A stretch of DNA of 37,078 bases, taken from NCBI GenBank assembly GCA_041394725.1, contig JAWKHR010000060.1:1-37078 (forward strand). Reading direction: 5' to 3'. Under the pieces are notes generated by a model. It was not told where the DNA came from. It saw nothing but the letters and a program-made list of their open reading frames with translations, and ran no database searches. This DNA is from JAWKHR01 sp041394725. Lineage in GTDB: Bacteria > Acidobacteriota > Vicinamibacteria > Vicinamibacterales > SCN-69-37. This document shows, in pieces, positions 28,414 to 36,004 of the stretch; the stretch's first letter is position 1, and every line of letters starts with the position of its first letter. Made by a program: the position numbers and the translations under genes.

Positions 28414-29421
28414 TCAGGACGCCCCGGCGCCGAGGCTCTTCGCCACCCCGACGTACAGCTCGACGGCCTCCTGCAGGTCCTCGATCTCCACGAACTCGCC
28501 GCTCGTGTGCGCGACCTTCACCGAGCCGGGACCGATGAGCAGCGGCTCGCCCCAGGCGTCGAGCAGGGGAATGTCCGTGGTGAACGGGAACGCCGCCGAC
28601 TCGATGCCGGGCACGGTCTTCAGCCGGACGGGCGGCACGACCAGGACGTCCTCGACGGTCACGAGCCCGGCCGCGTGCTGCTCGATGAGCGCGCGCACGG
28701 CCGCATGGTCACCGACCGTGCGGAACATCATCTCCGCGCCGGCCTCGGGCGGAATCACGTTGGGCGCAATGCCGCCGTCGATCAGACCGACGACGTAGAA
28801 CGTCCGGCCCATGTCGGGATCCTCGGGCCACTCGACGTCGCGCATCTTCACCAGCGCGTCCACGAGCTTCTCGATGGCCGACTCCCCCTCGGCCGGCAGG
28901 CTCGAGTGCGCGGCGCGGCCCTTCGCGGCGATCCGGGCGCGATACACGCCGCGGGTGGACGTGCCGAGCCGGTTGTCGGTCGGCTCGCCGTCCACGAGGA
29001 ACTTCGATCCGGGCGCGATCGTGTTCGCGAGCCGCGCGCCATCGCTCCCGCGCTCCTCGCCGACGACGAACAGCAGGCCCACGTCGGTCGCGCCTTCCGC
29101 GCGCAGCCGCTCGGCGGCCGCGATCTGGGCGACCAGCACGCCCTTTGCGTCGCAGCTGCCCCGCCCGTAGAGCCGGCCGTCCTCGACGCGACTCGGGAGG
29201 TGCGGCGGGACGCAGTCGAAGTGGGTCGAGAAGACCACCACCGGGTCGCCGGCCGACGCGTAGATGTTGAACCGGCCCTCGGACACCGGCTGGCGTGTGA
29301 CCGTCCACCCCAGCCCGTGCAGCGTGGACGCGATCAGCTCGCCGGCGCGGCCTTCCCGGCCGGTCGTCGAGTCGATGTCGATCAGCTCGCGCGTGAGCCG
29401 CAGCTGGGCTACCGGATCCAT
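28414..29421 (-). CDS. dapE: M20 deacylase, probably succinyl-diaminopimelate desuccinylase
   Basis: A 335-residue M20-family zinc peptidase-like enzyme. Metal and catalytic residues are visible: H67 and D69 in STHFDC, D91 in GRGSCDAKG, and E122-E123 in VGEERGSDGA; the dimerisation domain starts near GYYRARIAAKGRAAHSS-like sequence at about 170. ArgE-type acetylornithine deacetylases share these motifs. The position directly after dapD, with a 13-base overlap of the two reading frames, makes N-succinyl-LL-diaminopimelate the likely substrate, so DapE is preferred. It acts in the cytoplasm and releases succinate and LL-diaminopimelate. ATG 29421 is chosen because family proteins begin near there; an open upstream extension lies inside dapD. 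Confidence 0.85.
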   Translation of the reverse strand: MDPVAQLRLTRELIDIDSTTGREGRAGELIASTLHGLGWTVTRQPVSEGRFNIYASAGDPVVVFSTHFDCVPPHLPSRVEDGRLYGRGSCDAKGVLVAQIAAAERLRAEGATDVGLLFVVGEERGSDGARLANTIAPGSKFLVDGEPTDNRLGTSTRGVYRARIAAKGRAAHSSLPAEGESAIEKLVDALVKMRDVEWPEDPDMGRTFYVVGLIDGGIAPNVIPPEAGAEMMFRTVGDHAAVRALIEQHAAGLVTVEDVLVVPPVRLKTVPGIESAAFPFTTDIPLLDAWGEPLLIGPGSVKVAHTSGEFVEIEDLQEAVELYVGVAKSLGAGAS

Positions 29422-30251
29422 GACTCGAGCTCCGTCCGCGTGTCCGTGCGATCGTCCCGGTACTTCACGATGACCGGCGTGGCGAGCGACAGGCCCCACT
29501 CGCGGCCCTGCCCCACGGTCACCGCGCGCGCGCCCGGCACCACCACCGCGCCCTCGGGCACGACGAGCGGCTGCCCCTCGGCGGGCCGGATGATCGTCCC
29601 GTTCGGCAAATCGTAGAGCGGCGTGGATCCGGTGAGCACGACGCCGGCGCCGATTACCGCGCGCTGCCGGATCACCGCGCCCTCGTACACCCCGGTGTTC
29701 CCGCCCACCAGCACATCGTCCTCGATGATGACGGGCATGGCGCCGACCGGCTCGATCACGCCGCCGATCTGCGCGCCGGCGCTCAGGTGCACGCGCTTCC
29801 CGACCTGCGCACAGGACCCGACGAGCGCGTGCGAGTCCACGAGCGATCCCTCGTCCACGAACGCGCCGATGTTCACGTACATCGGCGGCATGCAGACGAC
29901 GCTGCGCGCGACGTAGGCGCCCTGGCGGATGGTCGATCCGCCGGGCACGATGCGGACGCCGGCCGCGACGCCGGGCACCTTCAGCGGCATCGTGTCCTTG
30001 TCATAGAAGGGCCAGCGACCGTGGTCGGCCGACAGATCGACGACGTCACCGAAGCGGAACCCGAGCAGAATGCCCTGCTTGACCCACGTGTTCACGCGCC
30101 AGCCCGTGGGCGCGGCCTCGTCGGGCTCGGCCGCACGAACCGCGCCCGCGTCGAGCGCGTTCCGCAGCTCGACGAAGGCCGCGCGGGCGGCGGCTCTGTC
30201 GGCGCCGACGCCTTCCGCGAAGATCGACGCGATCGTCTCCGCCAGCGCCAT
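29409..30251 (-). CDS. dapD: Tetrahydrodipicolinate N-succinyltransferase
   Basis: A 280-residue cytoplasmic acyltransferase, close to the usual 270-280. It has an N-terminal helical domain (ETIASIFAEGVGADRAAARAAF, then GWRVNTWVKQGILLGFRFGD) and a left-handed beta-helix of hexapeptide repeats (GSTIRQGAYVARSVVCMPPMYVNIGAFVDEG to GVVLTGSTPLYDL). It transfers succinyl from succinyl-CoA to tetrahydrodipicolinate, which places this organism in the succinylase branch of diaminopimelate synthesis. The start shares one base with the dapA stop (TGATG) and the end overlaps dapE, so the three are tightly coupled. Confidence 0.93.
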   Translation of the reverse strand: MALAETIASIFAEGVGADRAAARAAFVELRNALDAGAVRAAEPDEAAPTGWRVNTWVKQGILLGFRFGDVVDLSADHGRWPFYDKDTMPLKVPGVAAGVRIVPGGSTIRQGAYVARSVVCMPPMYVNIGAFVDEGSLVDSHALVGSCAQVGKRVHLSAGAQIGGVIEPVGAMPVIIEDDVLVGGNTGVYEGAVIRQRAVIGAGVVLTGSTPLYDLPNGTIIRPAEGQPLVVPEGAVVVPGARAVTVGQGREWGLSLATPVIVKYRDDRTDTRTELESWIR

Positions 30252-31168
30252 CAGGCCCGCGCTCCGGCCGCCTCGCCCGCGGCGATCGGCAGGCCGAACG
30301 CCTTCATCACCTCCAGCACCTTCTGCTGTGACGCCGGCGTCGGCGGCACCATCGGCAGCCGCCACCTCGGCTCGCACAGCCCCATCGTCGCCATCGCGAA
30401 CTTCACCGGACCGGGGCTCGACTCGCAGAAGTTCACCTGCATCACGGGCAGGAGCTTCGCCTGCCAGCGGCGCGCCTCGCCGTAGTCTCCGCGTTCGGCG
30501 GCCTCGACGAGCTGCACCATCTCGGCGGGCGCCTCGTTCGACGCGACCGAGATGATGCCGCGGCCGCCCAACGCCATCAGCGGCAGCGTCAGCGCATCGT
30601 CGCCCGAGAGGACGATGAAGTCGTCGGGCACGAGCCGGCAGATCTCGGCCATCTGCGTCATGTTGCCCGACGCTTCCTTCACGCCGACGATGTTCGGGAT
30701 GGTCGCCAGACGGGCGAGGGTCTCGGGCGTGACGTTGCAGCCGGTTCGGCCGGGCACGTTGTAGACGACGATCGGCAGGTCGGTGCTGTCCGCGATGGCC
30801 TTGTAGTGCTGGTAGAGGCCCTCGGGCGTCGGCTTGTTGTAGTACGGCGTCACCGACAGCAGCCCCTGCGCACCCGCGGCCTTCATCGCGGCCGCCGCGT
30901 GGATCACCTCGCGCGTGTCGTAGCCGCCCGCGCCGGCCATCACGAGCGCGCGGCCCTTCGCCGCCTCGGCCACGAGCTGGACCACGCGACGACGTTCGTC
31001 ACCCGAGAGCGTCGGCGTCTCCCCCGTGGTGCCGCACGGCACCAGGAAGTGCACGCCCGCGTCGACCTGCCGACGCGCGAGCGCCGACACCGCCGCCTCG
31101 TCGAGACTGCCGTCCGCCTTGAACGGCGTGATGAGCGCCGTGCCGACCCCGGTGAATGTGCTGCGCAT
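30251..31168 (-). CDS. dapA: 4-hydroxy-tetrahydrodipicolinate synthase
   Basis: A 305-residue TIM-barrel aldolase-type enzyme. The Schiff-base lysine is K164 in GVKEASGN, with the substrate-binding GTTGE (46-50), Y110 in VTPYYNKP and Y136 in VVYNVPGRTG. It condenses pyruvate with aspartate semialdehyde, the first committed step to diaminopimelate and lysine. Bacterial DapA is often inhibited by lysine; whether this one is cannot be read. GAGGAGAG lies 5 bases before ATG 31168. It sits 65 bases after dapB and shares one base with dapD. The C-terminal tail (AAGEAAGARA) is slightly long. Confidence 0.95.
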   Translation of the reverse strand: MRSTFTGVGTALITPFKADGSLDEAAVSALARRQVDAGVHFLVPCGTTGETPTLSGDERRRVVQLVAEAAKGRALVMAGAGGYDTREVIHAAAAMKAAGAQGLLSVTPYYNKPTPEGLYQHYKAIADSTDLPIVVYNVPGRTGCNVTPETLARLATIPNIVGVKEASGNMTQMAEICRLVPDDFIVLSGDDALTLPLMALGGRGIISVASNEAPAEMVQLVEAAERGDYGEARRWQAKLLPVMQVNFCESSPGPVKFAMATMGLCEPRWRLPMVPPTPASQQKVLEVMKAFGLPIAAGEAAGARA

Positions 31169-31233
31169 GCCTTCTCTCCTCGCTCCCCGGATCCCCGTCA
31201 TGGCCCGGCTGCCGTGTTCCCGATTATGGATGC

Positions 31234-31923
31234 TCAGGCCTTCAACAAGTCGTCCATCCCGTACCATCCCGCCGGCTGACCGATCAGCCACCGCGCGCCC
31301 TGGAGCGCACCGCGCGCGAAGACCGCGCGGTCCCGCACCGTGTGCGTGAGCGTCACGGTCTCCGCGGCACCATCGAAGCCCACCGCGTGCGTGCCCGGCA
31401 CCGATCCCGCGCGCGTGGACGACACGTCGATGGTCCGCGGATACCCCGCGTCCACCATCGCCTGGCGCAGCGTGACCGCCGTGCCCGACGGCGCGTCGAT
31501 CTTCTTCGCGTGGTGCGTCTCGTGGATCCACGCGCCGACGTCGTCCATCCCGGCGAACCGGCGCGCCGCGTCCTCGACGACCCGTCGGAAGACGTGCATG
31601 CCGAGCGAGAAATTGGACGCGGCCAGCACGGCGATGCCGCCGCGCGCGGCGACGTCGCGAAGCTCCAGCTCCAGCGCCTGCCACCCGGTGACGCCGATGA
31701 CCGCGCTGATGCCGGCCTTCGCCAGCGCCGACACCGTGCCCGGCACGGCCGCCGGCAGCGAGAAGTCGATGGCGACGTCCGGCTGCTCGTCGGCCGCCGC
31801 GCGCGCAATCGCGTCGGGCCCGGACCGGCTGGTCACGATCGCCACGACACGGCCGTCGTACTCCGGTGCGAGCGACTCGACCAGCCGCCCCATGCGGCCG
31901 TGCCCGATGAGCAGAATCTTCAT
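31234..31923 (-). CDS. dapB: 4-hydroxy-tetrahydrodipicolinate reductase
   Basis: A 229-residue dehydrogenase, short compared with the 270 residues of the E. coli enzyme but like other compact DapB proteins. It has the NAD(P)-binding GHGRMG (7-12), DFSLPAAVPGTV, the GVTGW segment, SNFSLGMHVF and the active-site HETHHAKKIDAPSGTA. It reduces the DapA product to tetrahydrodipicolinate. The ATG overlaps the lysC stop by 4 bases (ATGA), so translation is coupled to lysC. Cofactor preference is not clear. Confidence 0.95.
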   Translation of the reverse strand: MKILLIGHGRMGRLVESLAPEYDGRVVAIVTSRSGPDAIARAAADEQPDVAIDFSLPAAVPGTVSALAKAGISAVIGVTGWQALELELRDVAARGGIAVLAASNFSLGMHVFRRVVEDAARRFAGMDDVGAWIHETHHAKKIDAPSGTAVTLRQAMVDAGYPRTIDVSSTRAGSVPGTHAVGFDGAAETVTLTHTVRDRAVFARGALQGARWLIGQPAGWYGMDDLLKA

Positions 31924-33311
31924 GCCGGTGCTCCCAGGAAGGTGTCGTGGACACGGCGCAGCGCGTCCTCGAGATCGGCATCGCGAATGACCAGGGTGAT
32001 GTTCCGCCGGGCCGCGGCCTGCGACAGCATCCGGATCGGCACGCCGCCCAGCGCTTCCAGCAGCCGGCTGACGAACGCCGGATCGTTGCGCAGGCCGTCG
32101 CCGACCGCACAGAGGATCGCCATGTCGTCCTCGCGCGTGACCTCCGCGACGTCGCCGAGCTCCGCCAGCACCGCCGGCAGCCGCGCCGCGTCGTCCACGG
32201 TCACCGACACGCTGACCTCCGACGTGGTGACGACGTCCACCGACGTGCGGTGATGCTCGAAGGTCTCGAAGATGCGGCGGAGGAACCCGTGCGCCATCAG
32301 CATCCGGGTGGACGTGATGTCCACGACACTCACCCGGCGCTTGGACGCGACCGCCGTCAGCGGCCGGTCGTGTACGGGACGTTCGCGCGTGATGAGCGTG
32401 CCGATCGCGTCCTGCGGCCGGCGCGAATTCAGGATCCGCACGGGGATGTTGCGCCCGACGGCCGGCTGGATGGTGGCCGGGTGCAGGACCTTGGCGCCGA
32501 AGTACGCCAGCTCGGACGCCTCGTCGAACGACAGGTGCGGCACGACGTGGACGTCGGAGACGATGCGCGGGTCGGCGGTGAGCATGCCGTCCACGTCGGT
32601 CCAGATCTGGATCTCGGACGCGCCGAGACAGGCACCGACGATCGCGGCCGAGTAGTCCGATCCCCCGCGGCCCAGCGTGGTCGTCAGGCCCTCGAGCGTG
32701 GCGCCCACGAAGCCGCCCATCACCGGGATGCGCCGATCCGCCAGCAGCGGATCGACGATGCCGCGGAGCGCCCCGGTGGTCTCGTCGAGACGTGGCGCGG
32801 CGGTGGTGTGCTCGCCGTTGGTGATCATCACGCGTCGCGCGTCCACCCAGGCGGACGCCAGCCCCTGCGACTGCAGCGCGCCGGCGACGATGCGGCTCGA
32901 CAGCAGCTCGCCGGTGGCGGCGATCGCGTCGAGCCAGCGCGGCGTGACCTCGCGCAGCACGCCGAGCGCGCCGGCGATGCGCTCCAGCTCGTCGAACTCG
33001 GCGTGGATCTCGCGAACGACGGCGTCGTGCTCGTCGCCGGGCCTGATGACCCCGGCGACCTCGACGTGGCGGTCGCGCAGCGCCCGCAGTTGCGCGGTCG
33101 CGCCGTCCGTGTCGCCCGCGCCGGCCTGGGCCGCCACGCCGAGCAGCCGGTCCGTGGCGCCGCCGAGCGCGGAGACCACGACGATCGGGCCGCGCCAGTC
33201 GTCGCTTTCCGGCTGGATCGCGGCCTGCCTGGCCGCGCGCACGATGGCCGCCAGCCGCTCGATCGCCGCCTGATCGGCGACCGACGTCCCCCCGAACTTC
33301 ATCACGATCAT
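31920..33311 (-). CDS. lysC: Aspartate kinase, monofunctional
   Basis: A 463-residue kinase of the LysC (aspartokinase III) class. It begins with the amino-acid kinase motif MKFGGTSVADQAAIER and contains ATGELLSSRIVAGAL, GFVGATLEGLTTTLGRGGSDYSAAIVGA and IWTDVDGMLTADPRIV. Two ACT domains follow at about 310-460 (VSVVDITSTRMLMAHGFLRRIFETFE and ALGGVPIRMLSQAAARRNITLVI); in this class they bind lysine for feedback inhibition. There is no homoserine dehydrogenase fusion. It catalyses the first step of the aspartate pathway. Two starts, 33311 and 33302, are possible. It is separated from asd by the 260-bp repeat-filled gap. Confidence 0.95.
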   Translation of the reverse strand: MIVMKFGGTSVADQAAIERLAAIVRAARQAAIQPESDDWRGPIVVVSALGGATDRLLGVAAQAGAGDTDGATAQLRALRDRHVEVAGVIRPGDEHDAVVREIHAEFDELERIAGALGVLREVTPRWLDAIAATGELLSSRIVAGALQSQGLASAWVDARRVMITNGEHTTAAPRLDETTGALRGIVDPLLADRRIPVMGGFVGATLEGLTTTLGRGGSDYSAAIVGACLGASEIQIWTDVDGMLTADPRIVSDVHVVPHLSFDEASELAYFGAKVLHPATIQPAVGRNIPVRILNSRRPQDAIGTLITRERPVHDRPLTAVASKRRVSVVDITSTRMLMAHGFLRRIFETFEHHRTSVDVVTTSEVSVSVTVDDAARLPAVLAELGDVAEVTREDDMAILCAVGDGLRNDPAFVSRLLEALGGVPIRMLSQAAARRNITLVIRDADLEDALRRVHDTFLGAPA

Positions 33312-33337
33312 TCTTTGGGGGCCCTGGGGCGGGTGGG

Positions 33338-33567
33338 GGACATGGAGGACATGGAGATCGTGGGGAAAGCAGGGGCCATGGGGAACGTGGGGCGACGGGG
33401 GGACGTGGGGAGAGCGGTCATCCTAAATCTTGTGGAATCCGCAGGCTGCGGATCGGAAAGTCTTCCAGAAGAACCCGCTCTCCCCACGTCCCCCGTCGCC
33501 CCACGTCCCCATGGCCCGTCGCTCTCCCCACGTTCTCCACGTTCTCCACGTTCTCCACGTCCTCCAC
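33338..33567. repeat. G-rich hairpin element between asd and lysC
   Basis: The whole gap between asd and lysC is one inverted-repeat element. Arms 33373-33417 and 33475-33517 match over 43 bases with only two one-base indels; looser pairing continues outward. The outer parts hold 9-bp tandem repeats, GACATGGAG on the left and CACGTTCTC on the right. The 57-base loop contains the palindrome TCCGCAGGCTGCGGA (33438-33452). Arm sequence is shared with the element at 25352-25977. Confidence 0.85.
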
Positions 33568-33571
33568 GCAC

Positions 33572-34618
33572 TCACAGCAGCCCCACGGCCCCCATCAGCT
33601 CGGCGTTGAGCACGGACGCTCCCGCCGCGCCGCGGACGGTGTTGTGACCGAGCGCCACGAACTTGTGCGAGAGCACGGGACACGTGCGCACGCGACCGAC
33701 CGAGACGGCCATGCCGCGGCCGAGGTCGGCGTCCAGCCGGGGCTGCGGACGGTTGGGCTCGTCCATCACGACGATCGCGGGATCGGGCGCGTGTGGCAGG
33801 CGCAGCTCCTGCGGCCGTCCGCGGAACTCGCGCAGGGCCCGCACCACGTCCTCCACGCCCGGCCGCGCCTCGAGGTCGAGGGCGATCGTCATCAGGTGGC
33901 CGTCGATCACCGGCACGCGGCTGACCGACGCGCTGACGACCGCCGGGTGAGGGGTGCGACCACCGTCGGTCCCGAGAATCTTGCCGGTCTCGGTCTCGAT
34001 CTTGTCCTCTTCCCCGCCGCCGATGAACGGGATCACGTTGCCGACGATGTCCATCGAGGGCACGCCGGGGTATCCGGCGCCGGAAACCGCCTGCATCGTC
34101 GAGACCATCACGGTGCGGATGCCGAACGGGCGCAGCGGCGCGAGGGCCATCGCCAGCACCACGGTCGCGCAGTTCGGGTTGGTCACGATCGCGCCGGACC
34201 AGCCCTTCACACGGCGCTGCTCGTCGAGGAGCGACAGGTGATCGGCGTTGACCTCGGGGATGAGCAGCGGCACGAGCGGGTCCATGCGGTGGCTGCGCGC
34301 GTTGCTCAGCACGACGTGGCCGGCGCGCGCGTACTCGTGCTCCAGGACGTCGGCGGCCCTGGCGTCGAGGGCCGAGAACAGCACCTTCGGGCCCTGGCCG
34401 GGCACGCAGGCCTCGACGCGCATCGCGCGGCAGGCCTCGGGCATCGGCGAGGCGAGGCGCCACGGCGCGGCATCGGCGTAGGCCTTGCCCTCGGACCGCT
34501 CGCTGGCGCCGAGCCAGGTGAGGTCGAACCGCGGATGACCGGCGAGCCGGGCCATGAACTGCTGGCCGACCATGCCGGTCGCGCCGAGGACGCCCACTTC
34601 GATCTTCGACTCTGACAT
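33572..34618 (-). CDS. asd: Aspartate-semialdehyde dehydrogenase, archaeal/fungal type
   Basis: A 348-residue dehydrogenase that reduces aspartyl phosphate to aspartate semialdehyde, the branch point to lysine, threonine and methionine. The NADP loop is GVLGATGMVGQQF (9-21) and the acyl-binding cysteine is C150 in VTNPNCATVVLAMAL. The signature SGAGYPGVPSMDIVGNVIPFIGGGEEDK and the histidine motif in RVPVIDGHL identify the archaeal/eukaryotic-type subfamily rather than the E. coli type. It is the first structural gene of the leftward lysine operon. A leader with a short ORF and a terminator hairpin precedes it, so its expression may be attenuated. The ribosome-binding site is weak. Confidence 0.95.
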   Translation of the reverse strand: MSESKIEVGVLGATGMVGQQFMARLAGHPRFDLTWLGASERSEGKAYADAAPWRLASPMPEACRAMRVEACVPGQGPKVLFSALDARAADVLEHEYARAGHVVLSNARSHRMDPLVPLLIPEVNADHLSLLDEQRRVKGWSGAIVTNPNCATVVLAMALAPLRPFGIRTVMVSTMQAVSGAGYPGVPSMDIVGNVIPFIGGGEEDKIETETGKILGTDGGRTPHPAVVSASVSRVPVIDGHLMTIALDLEARPGVEDVVRALREFRGRPQELRLPHAPDPAIVVMDEPNRPQPRLDADLGRGMAVSVGRVRTCPVLSHKFVALGHNTVRGAAGASVLNAELMGAVGLL

Positions 34619-34640
34619 GCGAACTTCGTCTCTTTCGCTC

Positions 34641-34686
34641 CGGAAAACAGAAAACCCGCGGCGGCACGAGGTGCGCGCGGCGGGTT
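34641..34686 (-). terminator. Rho-independent terminator, probable attenuator of asd
   Basis: Reading leftwards, AACCCGC (34680-34686) pairs with GCGGGTT (34653-34659); inside is a further GCAC-GAG-GTGC hairpin. A U-rich run TTTTCTGTTTT follows the stem, so this is a complete intrinsic terminator. It lies 35 bases before the asd start and downstream of a promoter and a short ORF, which is the layout of an attenuator. The alternative is that it simply ends the upstream PHP-gene transcript. Confidence 0.7.
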
Positions 34687-34718
34687 CAGGGAGGCTGCGT
34701 GGCCGGGTCGTTACGGGA

Positions 34719-34799
34719 TCACGCGCGTGCTGTCACCGCCGGGGCAGGCTTCGCCCGCTTTCGCATGACACGCTTTCGGGCCCCGCACGCGGCGAACAT
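34719..34799 (-). CDS. Candidate leader peptide of the asd-lysine operon
   Basis: A 26-residue ORF, ATG 34799 to TGA 34719-34721, lies between the promoter and the attenuator-like terminator. It starts MFAACGARKRVMRKRAKPAP and ends VTARA. It contains three Lys, one internal Met and one Thr, all end products of the pathway that Asd feeds, and six Arg. The start is only 8 bases after the -10 box, so it would be read from the very 5' end of the message. Ribosome slowing at the RKRVMRKRAK stretch could decide whether the downstream terminator forms. Coding status rests on position and composition alone; it is too short to be sure. Confidence 0.45.
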   Translation of the reverse strand: MFAACGARKRVMRKRAKPAPAVTARA

Positions 34800-34807
34800 C
34801 GGCGCGG

Positions 34808-34837
34808 AGTATAGCACTCCGGCCCGGAGCGGTACAG
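34808..34837 (-). promoter_or_regulatory. Promoter of the asd-lysC-dap operon
   Basis: Reading leftwards, CTGTAC (34832-34837), 18 bases and TATACT (34808-34813). The spacer holds a perfect palindrome CTCCGGCCCGGAG (34817-34829), a possible operator or the end hairpin of the preceding PHP gene. The -10 is strong, the -35 only fair. Confidence 0.6.
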
Positions 34838-34871
34838 CCCTGTCGGACCGGTATCGACCCGCGGCCGGCCG

Positions 34872-35981
34872 TCAGCGCGTCCGCCGCCGGCGGGCTGGCC
34901 GCCTGGCCGCGCCGCGCGTCGTCCACTCGAGCACGTCGTCCAGCGGCCAGCAGTTGACGATCCGGGCCGGCGGGATCCCGGCGAGACGGGCGTGCGCGAG
35001 CGCCGTGTCGATGTAACCGAGCTGTGACACCGCGTGCGCGTCGCTGTCGACGGCAAACAGGCAGCCGGCGGCCAGGGCCTCGCGCGCCAGCAGGCCGTCG
35101 AGATCCTGCCGCCACGGATCGCCGTCGATCTCGACCGCGACGCCCTCGGCCGCCGCCGCCGCGAAGACCCGGTCCCAGTCGGCCGCGATGCCGGCACGCG
35201 CACCGAACTTGCGGCCGCGCGGGTGCGCGAGGACGTGCACGCCCGGCGTCCGGACGGCGCGAAGGAGCCGCGACGTCTGGTCGCGCGTCTCGCGCAGGCC
35301 CGAGTGCGGGGCGGCGATCAGGAGGTCCAGCCTGGCGGCCAGCTCGGGGGCGACGTCGAGGCCGCCGTCCAGCCCGATGTTCGCTTCGACGCTCTTCAGC
35401 ACGCGGAACCGCCCGTCGAACGCGTCGTTCACCGCGTCGATCTCCGCGGCCTGCCGTTCGAGATCCGATCCCGAGAGCCCGCCGGCGATCCGCAGGCCGT
35501 GGGCGTGGTCGGTGATGGCGCAATGGGTGCAGCCGCGGGCCAGACAGCCGTCCGCCATGGCGCGGATCGAGTCGAGGCCGTCGCTCCAGGTCGAGTGCAT
35601 CTGGAAGTCGCCACGCAGGTCCGCGAGCCCGGGCACGCGCCGCAGCGGCTCGGCCAGCACCGCCAGCACCTCCGCGCGGCTCAGGAACGCGTCGCGGAGC
35701 TGCCGACGGCGCTCGAGGTCGGCCGTCCGCCCCCGCTCGGCCGCGACTCGATCGACCGACGCCGCGGTGCCGGTGCGCAGGACCTCGGCGATCAGACGCC
35801 GGGAGGACGGTCCGACGTGTGGCAGGCCGTCGAGCCCGCCGGCCGGCCACAGGACCTCGAGGGGCGCCTCGAGCCCCAGCACGGCCGCGGCCGCGCGCCG
35901 ATACGCCCGCTCGCCGTACTTGTTGGGCTGCAGCGACGCCATGTCGTCGAGCAGGCCGGCCACGCGGCCGTTGGTGTCCAT
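34872..35981 (-). CDS. Helix-hairpin-helix and PHP domain protein (PolX-like, no polymerase palm)
   Basis: A 369-residue protein with an N-terminal helical/HhH region (about 1-110: NKYGERAYRRAAAAVLGL, GLPHVGPSSRRLIAEVL) and a C-terminal PHP phosphoesterase domain (about 125-345). PHP metal-ligand motifs are present: DFQMHSTWSDG, AITDHAHG, a Glu in KSVEANIG, APHSGLR, LAHPRGRKFG and AVDSDAHAVSQLGY. Bacterial PolX joins HhH, a polymerase-beta-like domain and PHP; here the polymerase part is missing and only the flanking domains remain. A metal-dependent nuclease or phosphatase acting on DNA ends is a reasonable guess. The last residues are very Arg-rich (RRPARRRRTR). It is upstream of the asd promoter on the same strand and 23 bases after the membrane-protein gene. 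Confidence 0.85.
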   Translation of the reverse strand: MDTNGRVAGLLDDMASLQPNKYGERAYRRAAAAVLGLEAPLEVLWPAGGLDGLPHVGPSSRRLIAEVLRTGTAASVDRVAAERGRTADLERRRQLRDAFLSRAEVLAVLAEPLRRVPGLADLRGDFQMHSTWSDGLDSIRAMADGCLARGCTHCAITDHAHGLRIAGGLSGSDLERQAAEIDAVNDAFDGRFRVLKSVEANIGLDGGLDVAPELAARLDLLIAAPHSGLRETRDQTSRLLRAVRTPGVHVLAHPRGRKFGARAGIAADWDRVFAAAAAEGVAVEIDGDPWRQDLDGLLAREALAAGCLFAVDSDAHAVSQLGYIDTALAHARLAGIPPARIVNCWPLDDVLEWTTRGAARRPARRRRTR

Positions 35982-36004
35982 GGGCGAGATCGTCGAATGG
36001 CGGC

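Noticed and set aside
28414..29421. argE (acetylornithine deacetylase) instead of dapE
   Set aside because: Motifs cannot separate the two, but tight linkage and overlap with dapD favours dapE.
33530..33567. Short CACGTTCTC repeats as a regulator-binding array
   Set aside because: They grade into the hairpin arm and are mirrored on the other side, so they are better seen as part of the repeat element.
33308..33571. An 87-codon minus-strand ORF in the asd-lysC gap
   Set aside because: It is only a reading of the G-rich arms and 9-bp tandem repeats; similar ORFs arise at the 25.4-26.0 kb element and have no domain.
34619..34871. Lysine (L-box) riboswitch before asd
   Set aside because: The leader is too short and none of the conserved L-box segments is recognisable; leader ORF plus terminator fits better.
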